64,000 nucleotides of DNA from Vreelandella malpeensis. GTDB taxonomy: Bacteria > Pseudomonadota > Gammaproteobacteria > Pseudomonadales > Halomonadaceae. The stretch spans positions 558,001 to 622,000 of the forward strand of contig NZ_WHVL01000002.1 of NCBI RefSeq assembly GCF_020622355.1, written 5' to 3'. Below are positions 45,542 to 57,153 of this stretch, piece after piece. The position numbers and the translations under genes are program-made. The first letter of the stretch is position 1. Each line of letters starts with the position of its first letter. Under the pieces are notes generated by a model that made no database searches, had not been told where the DNA came from, and was given only the letters and a program-made list of their open reading frames with translations.

Positions 45542-46621
45542 TCAGCCGTTGCGGCGCAGGAAGTGAATGCCGACCAGCGCGCACACCAGGGTGGGAACCA
45601 GCACCGCCCAGACCGGCGAGAAGCCGAAGATGGTCGAGGCCGGCGCCAGGAGATCCTGGATGTACTTGAATACCAGCCCCGTCACCACGCCGTAGAACAC
45701 CCGGGTGCCGGCGGCCACGCTGCGCAGCGGTCCGAACACGAAAGAGGCAGCGATGAGGACCAAAGACGCCATGGTGAACGGCATCAGCACCTTCTGCCAG
45801 AAATAGAGAAGCGGCTGCGCGGCGCTTTGTCCCTGTGCCTGCAGGTAGTGAGCGTAGGCCCACAGCTCGCTGGGCGCCTGGCTTTCGATATCGCGCAGGA
45901 GCCGTTCGAGCTGGGTCGGGGTGAGATCGGTTTCCCACACCATCCGAGCCTGGTGCTCCGACTCGGTATGATCCTCGTAGATGCGCGTGGTGTTGACGTT
46001 CTCGAGCTGCCAGCGCCCCTCCTCCCAGTGGGCCCGGGCGGCTCGGGTCGCTTCCACCAGGCGGCGCTCGTCGAAACGGTAGCGAGTCAGGTCGAGCACC
46101 ACGTTGTCGGCGCGAATGGCGCCGAACCGGTAGACGCTGTCGCCCTCGAACTGCCAGCCACTGCGGCTTTGGAGCATGGCGCTCTCGCCCTGGCGCTGCT
46201 CGAGCCGCCAGGCCTCGGCGAACTGTTCGGTCCTGGGGCTCACGAACTCGGCCACCAGCAGCACCACCGCCACCACCAGCAGCACCGGCTTCATGACGCC
46301 CCACACGATGCGCGCCAGCGAGCGCCCGGCGGCGCGCATCACCGTAAGCTCGTTGCTGGACGCCATGGTACCCATGCCGATCAGCGCGCCGATCAGCACC
46401 GCCACCGGCGCATACTGGTAGAACCGCCAGGGCAGGCGCATCAATAGATACAGCAGCACGTCGAGCGCCGAGTAGTTGCCTTGGGTATCACCCAGATCAC
46501 CGATGTAGGCGATGGTGATATCGAGTCCCAGCAGCACGAACTGCACGACGATGATCGCCCCGAGGACATTACGCGCGATGTAGCGGTCCAGGCGATCCGC
46601 CACGGTCAGTACATTAAGCAT
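45542..46621 (-). CDS. lptG: LPS export ABC transporter permease LptG
   Basis: 359 residues with six transmembrane segments (three near each end) flanking a periplasmic beta-jellyroll. LptG pairs with LptF and the LptB ATPase to pull lipopolysaccharide from the inner membrane to LptC. N-terminal DRYIARNVLGAIIVVQFVLL and MGTMASSNELTVMRAAGRSL (coupling helix) are typical. Start and lptF stop share one base (TAATG). Confidence 0.95.
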   Translation of the reverse strand: MLNVLTVADRLDRYIARNVLGAIIVVQFVLLGLDITIAYIGDLGDTQGNYSALDVLLYLLMRLPWRFYQYAPVAVLIGALIGMGTMASSNELTVMRAAGRSLARIVWGVMKPVLLVVAVVLLVAEFVSPRTEQFAEAWRLEQRQGESAMLQSRSGWQFEGDSVYRFGAIRADNVVLDLTRYRFDERRLVEATRAARAHWEEGRWQLENVNTTRIYEDHTESEHQARMVWETDLTPTQLERLLRDIESQAPSELWAYAHYLQAQGQSAAQPLLYFWQKVLMPFTMASLVLIAASFVFGPLRSVAAGTRVFYGVVTGLVFKYIQDLLAPASTIFGFSPVWAVLVPTLVCALVGIHFLRRNG

Positions 46622-47700
46622 TAACGCATTCCCTTACGTTGCGAGCGCCAGATCAGAAGGCCTCCCAGCACCAAGAAGAGTCCGTGCACCGGCCACACGC
46701 CGACCGCGCTTGGCAGCGAACCGCCGCCGATGGCGTCCACGGCGGCCAGCAGCAGGCTCAAGTACGCCACGTAGAGAAACACCGCCGGCAGCAGCTTGGC
46801 GAAACGCCCCTGGCGCGGGTTGACCCGTGACAGCGGCTGGGCGAGCAGCGCCAGGATGAAGACCATCAGCGGTAGCCCCGCGCGCCACTGGAACTGCGCC
46901 TGGGCGCGTGGGTCGGGGTCGTTCCAGAGCTCGGCGGTGGTGGCGAACTCGAGCGAATCGAGCTCCTGACGATTACGGCTCAAGCCCAGGCGCAGGGTGT
47001 AGCGCTCGAAGGTAAGACGCTCGGCCTCGCGGCGCCCCGGCGTTACGCCGTAGCGCTCGCCCTCCTCGAGAATCAGAAAGCGGCTGCCGGTCTCGACGCG
47101 GGTTTCCTGGTGCCCGGTGCGCGCCCGCGTCACGTAGCTATGGGTGTTGTCACTGTCCGGGTCGGCCTGCTCGTGTACCAGCACTTCCTGCATCTCGGTG
47201 CCGTCGCTGCTGAAGTCGCTGATATAGGCGGTGCGGCCGCTGCCGAAGGATTGAAAACGCCCGGGCGCCAGCACCGAGACGTCGAGCCGGCTCTGCTGTT
47301 CCTCGATGGTCGCCTCGTTGAGAAGCGCCCCGGCCGGGGTCAGCCACAGGCTGCAAAGCCCTACCATGACGGCGACAATGGAGGCCGGCAAGAGTGTGAC
47401 GCGCAGAAGCCGCGTGGGGCTCATGCCGCAGGCGACCATCACGGTGATTTCGCTGTTCATGTAGAGCTGCCCGTAGGCGAGCAGGATGCCCAGGAAAAAC
47501 GCCAGCGGCAGGATCAGCTCCATGAACCCCGGCAGGTGGTAGAACATCAGGCTGCCCAAGATGGTGACAGGAAAATCGCCCTCCGCCGCGGAAGCGAAGT
47601 AGCGGATGAAGCGGCTTCCCATGATCACCAGCATCAGGATACCGGCGACCGCCGACATCGTGAGCAACACTTCTCGAGTCAAGTACCGAAATAAAATCAA
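46621..47700 (-). CDS. lptF: LPS export ABC transporter permease LptF
   Basis: 359 residues, six transmembrane segments. MILFRYLTREVLLTMSAVAGI, AYGQLYMNSEITVMVACGMSPTRLLR (coupling helix) and the C-terminal LSRVNPRQGRFAKLLPAVFLYVAYL are LptF features. It is first in the lptFG operon and divergent from pepA with 121 bases between them, as in E. coli and Pseudomonas. Confidence 0.95.
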   Translation of the reverse strand: MILFRYLTREVLLTMSAVAGILMLVIMGSRFIRYFASAAEGDFPVTILGSLMFYHLPGFMELILPLAFFLGILLAYGQLYMNSEITVMVACGMSPTRLLRVTLLPASIVAVMVGLCSLWLTPAGALLNEATIEEQQSRLDVSVLAPGRFQSFGSGRTAYISDFSSDGTEMQEVLVHEQADPDSDNTHSYVTRARTGHQETRVETGSRFLILEEGERYGVTPGRREAERLTFERYTLRLGLSRNRQELDSLEFATTAELWNDPDPRAQAQFQWRAGLPLMVFILALLAQPLSRVNPRQGRFAKLLPAVFLYVAYLSLLLAAVDAIGGGSLPSAVGVWPVHGLFLVLGGLLIWRSQRKGMR

Positions 47701-47821
47701 CGCGCTCTCCGGCTAATCCTGCAGGTCGCCATGCAATGCGCTCATGGCTTGGGTACACTGATCCACCTAATGATCGCGATATTATCCCGAATCACTCGAT
47801 GCTTGTCTTGTTGGAGACGTC

Positions 47822-49339
47822 ATGGAATTTTCCGTTCAGACCGCCAATCCTGCCAAAGCCGAAACGGCATGCCTCGTCCTGCCCGTCTATAAAGATAGCG
47901 AGTTATTGCCCGCCGTGGCGAAATTGGACGACGCGAGCGAGCGGCTGATCGGACAACTGCTCGAACGCGGCGACTTCGACGCCGCGCTGGGCAACACCCA
48001 ACTGATTCCCTTCGCCCCGGGCCTGGGTGCCGAGCGCCTTTTGCTGGTGGGCCTGGGCACCCGCGAGAAGTGCCAGGAAGCGGCGCTGATCAAGGCGCTG
48101 GACGCGGCCATGGCGGCGCTCGTAAAGCTTCCCGTCGACGAGGCCAGTGTCGCCTTCACCGACGTGCCGCTCGAGCGCGACACCGCCTGGAAGGCGCGCA
48201 AGACCCTGGAAGCCGCCGAGCGCGCGGTCTACCGCTTCGACCGCTTCAAGTCCGCCCCGGCGCCCAAGCCGGCGCTCGAGAAGATCACCCTGATCGTCAG
48301 CGACGCCGCCCAGGCCAGCGCCGCCCAGCAGGGCGCGCGGGTCGGCGTTGCCATCGGCCAGGGCATCAACCTGGCGCGCACCCTGGGCAACCTGCCGGGC
48401 AATGTCTGCACGCCGCGCTACCTGGCCGAGCAGGCCGAGGCGCTGGGTAACGCCTCTAAAGGAGCGCTTGCGGTGGAGGTTCTCGACGAACAAGCGCTCG
48501 AGGCGCTCGGCGCGGGCTCACTGCTCAGCGTGGGCCGGGGCAGCGCCGAGCCGTCGCGACTGATCGTCATGCAGTACCAGGGCGCCGAGAACCCGAGTGA
48601 GGCCCCCCACGTGCTGGTGGGCAAGGGCATCACCTTCGATACCGGCGGCATTTCGCTCAAGCCCGGCGAAGGCATGGACGAGATGAAGTTCGACATGGGG
48701 GGCGCCGCCGGCGTGTTCGGTACCGTCCAGGCGGTGCTAGCGATCAAGCCGAAGATCAACGCGGTGTTCATCGTCGCCGCCGCCGAGAACATGCCCGATG
48801 GCGCCGCCACCAAGCCCGGCGACATCATAAAGACCCTGAAAGGCTTGACGGTGGAAGTGCTCAACACCGATGCCGAGGGGCGGCTGGTGCTGTGTGACGC
48901 GCTGACCTATGCCGAGCGCTTTGCGCCTGCCAGCGTCATCGACATCGCCACGCTCACAGGTGCTGCCATCGTGGCACTCGGCCACCACGCCACCGGCCTG
49001 CTTTCCAACGACGACGATCTGGCCCTCGATGTGCTCGATGCCGGCGAATCCGCCTGGGACCGCGCCTGGCACCTGCCGCTGTGGGACGAGTACCAGGAGC
49101 AGCTCGACTCCAACTTCGCGGACCTCGCCAACATCGGCGGGCGCCCGGCGGGGACCATCACCGCGGCGTGCTTTCTGTCGCGCTTCGCCGAGCACTTCCC
49201 CTGGGCGCACCTGGATATCGCCGGTACCGCCTGGCATTCCGGCAAGCAGAAAGGCGCCACTGGCCGCCCGGTGGGGCTTCTAACCCAGTACCTGCTGGAT
49301 CGCGAAGCCGACGCCGAGGTGGAAACCGAGACAAAATAG
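47822..49339 (+). CDS. pepA: Leucyl aminopeptidase (cytosol aminopeptidase A)
   Basis: 505 residues, an M17 dizinc/manganese hexameric aminopeptidase; PepA also binds DNA in E. coli. The catalytic domain carries VLVGKGITFDTGGISLKPGEGMDEMKFDMGGAAGV, PGDIIKTLKGLTVEVLNTDAEGRLVLCDAL (NTDAEGRL signature) and ATLTGAAIVALGHHATGL. The stop precedes a double terminator-like region, which separates it from ilvE. Confidence 0.96.
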   Translation: MEFSVQTANPAKAETACLVLPVYKDSELLPAVAKLDDASERLIGQLLERGDFDAALGNTQLIPFAPGLGAERLLLVGLGTREKCQEAALIKALDAAMAALVKLPVDEASVAFTDVPLERDTAWKARKTLEAAERAVYRFDRFKSAPAPKPALEKITLIVSDAAQASAAQQGARVGVAIGQGINLARTLGNLPGNVCTPRYLAEQAEALGNASKGALAVEVLDEQALEALGAGSLLSVGRGSAEPSRLIVMQYQGAENPSEAPHVLVGKGITFDTGGISLKPGEGMDEMKFDMGGAAGVFGTVQAVLAIKPKINAVFIVAAAENMPDGAATKPGDIIKTLKGLTVEVLNTDAEGRLVLCDALTYAERFAPASVIDIATLTGAAIVALGHHATGLLSNDDDLALDVLDAGESAWDRAWHLPLWDEYQEQLDSNFADLANIGGRPAGTITAACFLSRFAEHFPWAHLDIAGTAWHSGKQKGATGRPVGLLTQYLLDREADAEVETETK

Positions 49340-49399
49340 CCGCCTTGGCCGGTTAACGGTTGCCTTTCGCCAGCACAACCGTTAAATCTGAACGTCATG

Positions 49400-49423
49400 A
49401 GACGCCCGCACGCGCGGGCGTCT
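49400..49423 (+). terminator. Terminator of pepA
   Basis: AGACGCCCGC-ACGC-GCGGGCGTCT followed by TTCCCCTTTTG, 61 bases past the pepA stop. Confidence 0.85.
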
Positions 49424-49439
49424 TTCCCCTTTTGATGTC

Positions 49440-49454
49440 ACCCCCTGCGGGGGT
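49440..49454 (+). terminator. Second hairpin directly before the ilvE ribosome site
   Basis: ACCCCC-TGC-GGGGGT followed by ATTTTTTG. The T run ends only a few bases before the GGAG of ilvE. It may be a tandem terminator for pepA or an attenuator in the ilvE leader. Confidence 0.65.
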
Positions 49455-49477
49455 ATTTTTTGCGGAGACCATACGCC

Positions 49478-50590
49478 GTGCCCAGCGCCAGCTCAGCCAA
49501 CCGTTTCGATATCCTGCCCTCCAACCTGCCCACGGCGGAGAACATTCGCGAGAGCATCCTGCAAAACCCAGGCTTTGGCCGTCACTTCACCGACCACATG
49601 GTCAATATCCGCTGGACCGTGGACGCCGACTGGCACGGCCATCAGGTGCGCCCCTACGGGCCGCTGACACTTGACCCGGCCGCCGCGGTGCTCCACTACG
49701 GCCAGGAGATCTTCGAGGGTATCAAGGCCTACCGCCACGAGGATGGCTCCATCTGGACCTTCCGCCCACAGAAGAACGCCGAGCGCCTGCGCCGTAGCGC
49801 CCGTCGGCTCGCCCTGCCGGAACTCAGTGACGAGGATTTCATCGGCTCGATCCAGGCGCTGCTCGCCCAGGATCACGCCTGGGTGCCCACGCCGCACAGC
49901 GACGCCGACGAGTGCAGCCTCTACCTGCGCCCGTTCATGATCGCCTCGGAAGCCTTTCTCGGCGTACGCCCAGCCCACGAGGTGGACTACTACGTCATCG
50001 CCTCGCCGGCGGCCTCCTACTTCAAGGGCGGTATCTCGCCGGTGTCGATCTGGCTCTCGTCGACCTACAAGCGCGCCGCCGCCGGCGGCACTGGCTTTGC
50101 CAAGTGCGGTGGCAACTACGCCGCCTCCCTGGCCGCGCAGAAAGAGGCCGAAAGCCACGGCTGCGGCCAGGTGGCGTTCCTGGACGCCGCCGAGAACAAG
50201 TGGATCGAAGAGCTCGGCGGCATGAACCTGTTCTTCGTCTACAAGGACGGGCGCCTGGTCACCCCGCGCCTGACCGACACCATCCTCGAAGGCGTGACCC
50301 GCAACTCGGTACTGACGCTGGCGAAAGACATCGGCCTGACCCCGGAAGAGCGTCCCATCAGCATCGACGAGTGGCGCGAGGGTGCGGCCAACGGCGAGAT
50401 CACCGAAGTGTTCGCCTGCGGCACGGCGGCGGTCATCACCCCGGTGGGCGAGCTGGTCACCGAGAACGAGCGCATCCGCGTTCAGGGCGACGGGGGTAGT
50501 GATGTGGCCATGCGCATTCGCAAGACGCTGCTCGACATCCAGTACGGTCGCAGCGAGGACAAGCACGGCTGGCTGACCCGGCTGGTGTGA
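49478..50590 (+). CDS. ilvE: Branched-chain amino acid aminotransferase
   Basis: 370 residues, a fold-IV PLP enzyme of the longer eukaryote-like BCAT type (about 360 residues), interconverting Leu, Ile and Val with their 2-oxo acids. Visible: LDPAAAVLHYGQEIFEGIKAYR, YLRPFMIASEAFLGVRPA, KCGGNYAASLAAQKEA with the PLP Lys in the preceding FAKCGGNYA, ELGGMNLFFVYKDG and EVFACGTAAVITPVGEL. A GTG start is used with GGAG ten bases upstream. It interrupts the usual pepA-holC-valS order. Confidence 0.92.
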   Translation: MPSASSANRFDILPSNLPTAENIRESILQNPGFGRHFTDHMVNIRWTVDADWHGHQVRPYGPLTLDPAAAVLHYGQEIFEGIKAYRHEDGSIWTFRPQKNAERLRRSARRLALPELSDEDFIGSIQALLAQDHAWVPTPHSDADECSLYLRPFMIASEAFLGVRPAHEVDYYVIASPAASYFKGGISPVSIWLSSTYKRAAAGGTGFAKCGGNYAASLAAQKEAESHGCGQVAFLDAAENKWIEELGGMNLFFVYKDGRLVTPRLTDTILEGVTRNSVLTLAKDIGLTPEERPISIDEWREGAANGEITEVFACGTAAVITPVGELVTENERIRVQGDGGSDVAMRIRKTLLDIQYGRSEDKHGWLTRLV

Positions 50591-50598
50591 TCGCCTCC

Positions 50599-50626
50599 GC
50601 CGCCGCCTTCCGGCGGCGGCTTTTTT
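50599..50626 (+). terminator. Terminator of ilvE
   Basis: GCCGCCGCC-TTC-CGGCGGCGGC-type stem followed by TTTTTT, just after the ilvE stop. Confidence 0.93.
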
Positions 50627-50675
50627 CATAGCGTTGCTTTTCATAACGCTGCTTCTCATAGCGTAAGGCAGACTC

Positions 50676-51107
50676 ATGGCGCGAATCGACTTCTACATTC
50701 TTCAGGACACCACCCTGGAGGCGCGGCTCGCCTTTGCCTGCAAGCTGGCCGAGACCATCCACCGCAAGGGCTACCGGCTGCACCTGCACTGCGAAGATCA
50801 GGCCCTGGCCGAGCAGGCCGACGAGGCGCTATGGAGCTTTCGCGAGGATGCCTACCTGCCCCACGCCATCGAAGGCAGTGACCTGGCCGACAGCGTCCCA
50901 ATCACGCTGGGCTTTGGCGAACTGCCCACGCCCAACGAGGAGACCGCGCTCTTGAACCTGCATCCGGACATCCCCGACGGCATCGAGCGCTTCACCCGCG
51001 TTGCCGAAATCATCAATCAGCACCAGCAGGTGCTGGTGACCAAGCGCGCCTGCTGGCAGCGCTACAAGGAGCTTGGCCATGAGGTAGTGCCGCACAAGAT
51101 CGGGTAG
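50676..51107 (+). CDS. holC: DNA polymerase III chi subunit
   Basis: 143 residues. MARIDFYILQDTTLEARLAFACKLAETIHRKGYRLHLHCED is the chi N-terminus; DEALWSFREDAYLPHAIEG and PITLGFGELP follow. HolC binds SSB and the psi subunit in the clamp-loader complex. It directly precedes valS, the usual holC-valS pair. Confidence 0.94.
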   Translation: MARIDFYILQDTTLEARLAFACKLAETIHRKGYRLHLHCEDQALAEQADEALWSFREDAYLPHAIEGSDLADSVPITLGFGELPTPNEETALLNLHPDIPDGIERFTRVAEIINQHQQVLVTKRACWQRYKELGHEVVPHKIG

Positions 51108-51217
51108 CTTCGCGCCTGACGCCCTCCCCCATATCGCGCTATACTGGCCGCCATTTTTCGAACCTCTTTTGAATTTCGTGCTTTCCTCGGAAAGCATCGT
51201 CGTCGGTGAGCCGCTCC

Positions 51218-54064
<2,847 letters not shown>

Positions 54065-54079
54065 ACCCGCCTTTCAATC

Positions 54080-54115
54080 AAGCGCCAGCGCCACCTTCGG
54101 GTGGCGTTGGCGCTT
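54080..54115 (+). terminator. Terminator of valS
   Basis: A 16-bp stem (AAGCGCCAGCGCCACC, loop TTCG, matching arm with one G-T pair) 16 bases after the stop. Confidence 0.88.
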
Positions 54116-54251
54116 CTGGCCAACCGTCAAGCGGTCACGGCTATCAGAACAGGCGGGGCGATAGGTAATGCGTCGATAGCGAACACTGTTCATTAATCCG
54201 CTAACGAACTAGACTGGTCCATCCACTTGACGCTGTAACCCAGGTATTGCC

Positions 54252-54965
54252 ATGCAACTTCGCCGAATTCTCTTATGTAATTTTTTAGGCTTTGCCCTGA
54301 TCGCCAGCTGGTGGCTGCCGTCGGTGCTGTTCTGGACGAAGCTCGACGACGACGTATTCTTTTTCTTCAATCAGTTCATCAGCCCCATGTACCCGCGCTG
54401 GGTTGAAACCATGGCGCTGCTCAACACCCGCGCCTTCGACAAGGTGATGTTCGGTGTACTGGTGATCATGTTGTTCTTCGCCATGGTGCGCGACAAGAAC
54501 GGCAGTTGGCCGAAGTGGCTGGCGATTGGTTTGATCATGTCGGCGGTCGGAGCGCTATTGGGCGAGATGCTGCATATGGATCTGCTCGCCGCCCGACCCA
54601 GCCCCACGGTATGGCACGATGACGTCAACATCCTCAACAACTACACCTTCTTGAACGCCAAGGCGACCGCCTCGAACAGCTTCCCGAGCGATCATGGGGT
54701 GCTGGCCATGGTGTTCGCCAGCTTCATGCTGCGCTTCGCCGACCGTCTGATCGCTTCGCTTTCCGTGGCGCTGGCGGTTTTCGTCACCCTGCCGCGTATT
54801 CTGGTAGGCGGCCATTGGGTCAGTGACGTCTATTTCGGCGCACTCGCCATCGCCCTGGTCGCGCTTCCCTGGATTCTGTGCAACGCCTACATCGCCGGAC
54901 TGGTCGAGCGGATGGCGCGCTTTTTCGATGCCACCGCGCATCGGCTGTTGCCGCGCTTTCACTAG
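54252..54965 (+). CDS. PAP2-family membrane phosphatase
   Basis: 237 residues with about six hydrophobic segments. The three acid-phosphatase motifs are recognisable: LLAARPSP (motif 1, K replaced by an earlier residue pattern), ASNSFPSDHGVLAM (motif 2, PSDH in place of PSGH) and LPRILVGGHWVSDVYFG (motif 3, R-x5-H-x3-D). Such enzymes dephosphorylate lipid A, undecaprenyl diphosphate or phosphatidyl substrates at the periplasmic face of the inner membrane. The exact substrate is unknown. Confidence 0.85.
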   Translation: MQLRRILLCNFLGFALIASWWLPSVLFWTKLDDDVFFFFNQFISPMYPRWVETMALLNTRAFDKVMFGVLVIMLFFAMVRDKNGSWPKWLAIGLIMSAVGALLGEMLHMDLLAARPSPTVWHDDVNILNNYTFLNAKATASNSFPSDHGVLAMVFASFMLRFADRLIASLSVALAVFVTLPRILVGGHWVSDVYFGALAIALVALPWILCNAYIAGLVERMARFFDATAHRLLPRFH

Positions 54966-54976
54966 CCCTTCCTCGT

Positions 54977-54998
54977 GGCCGCCTTCGGGCGGCCGTTT
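54977..54998 (+). terminator. Terminator of the PAP2 gene
   Basis: GGCCGCC-TTCG-GGCGGCC followed by GTTTC, 12 bases after the stop. Confidence 0.82.
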
Positions 54999-55021
54999 CG
55001 ATTCGCCCCTGGAGGCACCGC

Positions 55022-55336
55022 ATGAACATGAGCCATCTGGAACATGCGCTGATCGGCCTTGGCATCCAGCTGCTGCTCGCCCTGCTGCCTCGCATCACGC
55101 TATGGGTCTCCGGCGCGCTCGCCGTGGCGGTGTTTCTAGGCCGCGAGATCGCCCAGCACGAATACAAGCTCGCCGTGCAGCGCGGTTGGGAGTGGGGCCA
55201 GACCCAGCCGGTCGGCATATTTGAAGGCGTGTACACCGGCTGGCATCTGGACTCGGTACTGGACGTGCTGGCACCGGCGGTGGCGTGTTTTCTGCTCGCG
55301 CTGGCGGTGCCGATCATTCGCAAGCGCCGCCAGTAG
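55022..55336 (+). CDS. Small membrane protein, phage-type unknown
   Basis: 104 residues, preceded by GGAGG seven bases before the ATG. Hydrophobic segments at about 8-22, 28-42 and 80-97; between them lies GREIAQHEYKLAVQRGWEWG, resembling small membrane proteins found in phages and proteobacteria (FLGREHAQ-type). The C-terminus is basic (IIRKRRQ). It follows the PAP2 terminator and has no obvious partner. Function not known. Confidence 0.7.
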   Translation: MNMSHLEHALIGLGIQLLLALLPRITLWVSGALAVAVFLGREIAQHEYKLAVQRGWEWGQTQPVGIFEGVYTGWHLDSVLDVLAPAVACFLLALAVPIIRKRRQ

Positions 55337-55612
55337 CGCCGCCGGCAAGATCCCCCGCGCCGCTTCAAACGGTAGCGCCGCCTCGCATCATTTATCTTCC
55401 TGCCAGCAGCCAGCATCAGCACTCCCTCCAGCGGCGTAACGCCGAAGTTAAAGCCCGCGCCCGCATTCCGCTACGGTCTGGCAGAAAGCGCTACTGAGCT
55501 GACTGCACAGGAAAGCGGCAATGGTTTTGATCGTTCATACTCAAGGAACCGGGCGGCGTTTGATCTGCTCCAACGCATCGCCCTCAACGTAATGCCCCGT
55601 GGAGTAACCACT

Positions 55613-56116
55613 GTGACGCCCGAACGACACCAGCAGCTTCTTCAACGCGCCGTCGACCTTGCCGAACAGGCGCTGGAAGCCGGCGACGAGCCCTTCGGCT
55701 CCGTGCTCGCCGACGCTCAAGGCCACGTGCTTTGTGAAGCCCGAAACCGCATCAACAGCGTCGATGCCACCCAGCACCCGGAGTTCGAGCTCGCCCGCTG
55801 GGCTGCCCAACACCTGGACGCCGAGGCACGGCGGGAAGCCACGGTTTTCACCTCCGGCGAGCACTGTCCCATGTGCGCCGCCGCTCACGCCTGGGCCGGC
55901 CTGGGGCCAATCGTCTACGCCAGCTCCTCAAAGCAACTCGCCGGTTGGCATAAGGCGTGGGGGCTCGAGAATCCCCCGGTCGCTCCGCTCACCATCGAGC
56001 AGGTAGCGCCGCAGGTACATGTTAGCGGGCCGGATGAGAAGCTGGCTCGTGCGGTTCATGAATTGCACGGTCGGTATCGTGAGCGGGTGTCAGCAGCGGG
56101 TAACGGCGAGCCGTGA
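55613..56116 (+). CDS. CMP/dCMP-type nucleoside deaminase 1
   Basis: 167 residues of the zinc-dependent cytidine deaminase-like superfamily, tRNA-adenosine/guanine deaminase branch. The zinc site is TQHPEFELARW (His-x-Glu; HPE instead of the usual HAE) and SGEHCPMCAAAHAWAG (CPMC). EAGDEPFGSVLADAQGHVL is the usual substrate loop. A GTG start at 55613 has GGAG nine bases upstream; an in-frame ATG 21 bases earlier has none. Substrate unknown (guanine, cytosine or a related base). A damaged copy of its 3' end lies 1 kb downstream. Confidence 0.82.
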   Translation: MTPERHQQLLQRAVDLAEQALEAGDEPFGSVLADAQGHVLCEARNRINSVDATQHPEFELARWAAQHLDAEARREATVFTSGEHCPMCAAAHAWAGLGPIVYASSSKQLAGWHKAWGLENPPVAPLTIEQVAPQVHVSGPDEKLARAVHELHGRYRERVSAAGNGEP

Positions 56117-56136
56117 GGTATTCGTGAGTGCCAACG

Positions 56137-56155
56137 GGTGGCCAAACCGGCCACC
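56137..56155. terminator. Hairpin between the two deaminase genes
   Basis: GGTGGCC-AAACC-GGCCACC, between the convergent deaminase genes. No clear T run on either side. Confidence 0.5.
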
Positions 56156-56273
56156 ATCACCGTACCGGCACGCCTGAATGGAATCCGCTTGAGCCTCACG
56201 ATAGGGGCTGACCCGACCTGCCAGTATATCCAGAGACCATGGCCAGCACGCGCTGACCACGACAGGGTTTCTT

Positions 56274-56765
56274 TTAGCCGCCGTAGCGGTGCGTCCAGAG
56301 CCGGAACGGCGCCGTGGGATCCTCGACGTCAACCTGAGTGAAAGAAAGGTTCTGCTGGGCAATGGGTTTAGCGAACTCTTCATAAAACGTTGCCAGCGTC
56401 ATGTAGCGGCCGCCATCTTCATAGTGCTCGCCTTCCTGCTCGCGCGTGGCGGCAAAGTACACCTGCTCTGGGGACGCGTAGTACAGCGCCCCGAGGCACA
56501 TGGGGCAGGGGTAGGCGGTAATGTAGACGTCGCATCCGTTAAGGTTGGTTCTACCCTGGGCGGCCAACTCACGGATGGCGGTTATCTCGGCATGCGCGGT
56601 GAGATCACCGCTTTGTGCCACCTGATTGGTCGCCTCATGCACGATTTCGCCGGACTGTCGATCCACGACGATGCATGCAAAGGGTTTTCCGCCCTCTTTG
56701 ACGTTGTTCAACGCGAGCTCGACACTACGCTGGATAAGCGTTTCGGGGGTATGTTGCTGGGCCAT
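56274..56765 (-). CDS. Nucleoside deaminase 2 (guanine deaminase type)
   Basis: 163 residues. Zinc site: LTAHAEITAIRELA (HAE) and TAYPCPMCLGALYYA (PCPMC). KEGGKPFACIVVDRQSGEIVHEATNQV and the C-terminal EDPTAPFRLWTHRY resemble GuaD-type guanine deaminases that convert guanine to xanthine. Start MAQQHTPETLIQRSVELAL fits the family; the open frame continues upstream without similarity. It is convergent with deaminase 1. Confidence 0.87.
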   Translation of the reverse strand: MAQQHTPETLIQRSVELALNNVKEGGKPFACIVVDRQSGEIVHEATNQVAQSGDLTAHAEITAIRELAAQGRTNLNGCDVYITAYPCPMCLGALYYASPEQVYFAATREQEGEHYEDGGRYMTLATFYEEFAKPIAQQNLSFTQVDVEDPTAPFRLWTHRYGG

Positions 56766-56971
56766 GAGGTTTTCACTTCCTTTTAGACTTGCTGAGGTAA
56801 ACGTCCTGTTTGCCGAAAGCCTCTCGACTATTCTGATCGCGTACGCACGCGCGCTTTTTGTGGCGACCGCTGCGATCAGATCAAGCTCGACTCCAGACTT
56901 TTCGTCAGTATAGAGCGGCCGAGCGTTTACGCCCGCCCCTAGAAGCAGCTCACCGGCTGACATGAAAAGAG

Positions 56972-57109
56972 AAGCTCGAGAATTCGCCGATGGTCACGCT
57001 CACCATCGAGCAGGTAGCGCAACGGGTAGCGGTCAGCGAGCCGGATGAGAAGCTGGCGGAAGCGGTTTATGAGTTGCACTGTCGGTATCGAGGTACTTGG
57101 AACGTATGA
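56972..57109 (+). pseudogene. 3' remnant of a deaminase gene paralogous to deaminase 1
   Basis: In one frame this stretch reads LENSPMVTLTIEQVAQRVAV then SEPDEKLAEAVYELHCRYRG and a TGA stop. Deaminase 1 ends LENPPVAPLTIEQVAPQVHV then SGPDEKLARAVHELHGRYRE. The DNA match begins near CTCGAGAAT and continues about 110 bases. No start, zinc site or ribosome site precedes it. It is the C-terminal quarter of a lost duplicate. Confidence 0.85.
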
Positions 57110-57153
57110 TCAGACTGGTGCGGCATCGAATCGATATTCGGGCCGCATATTGT

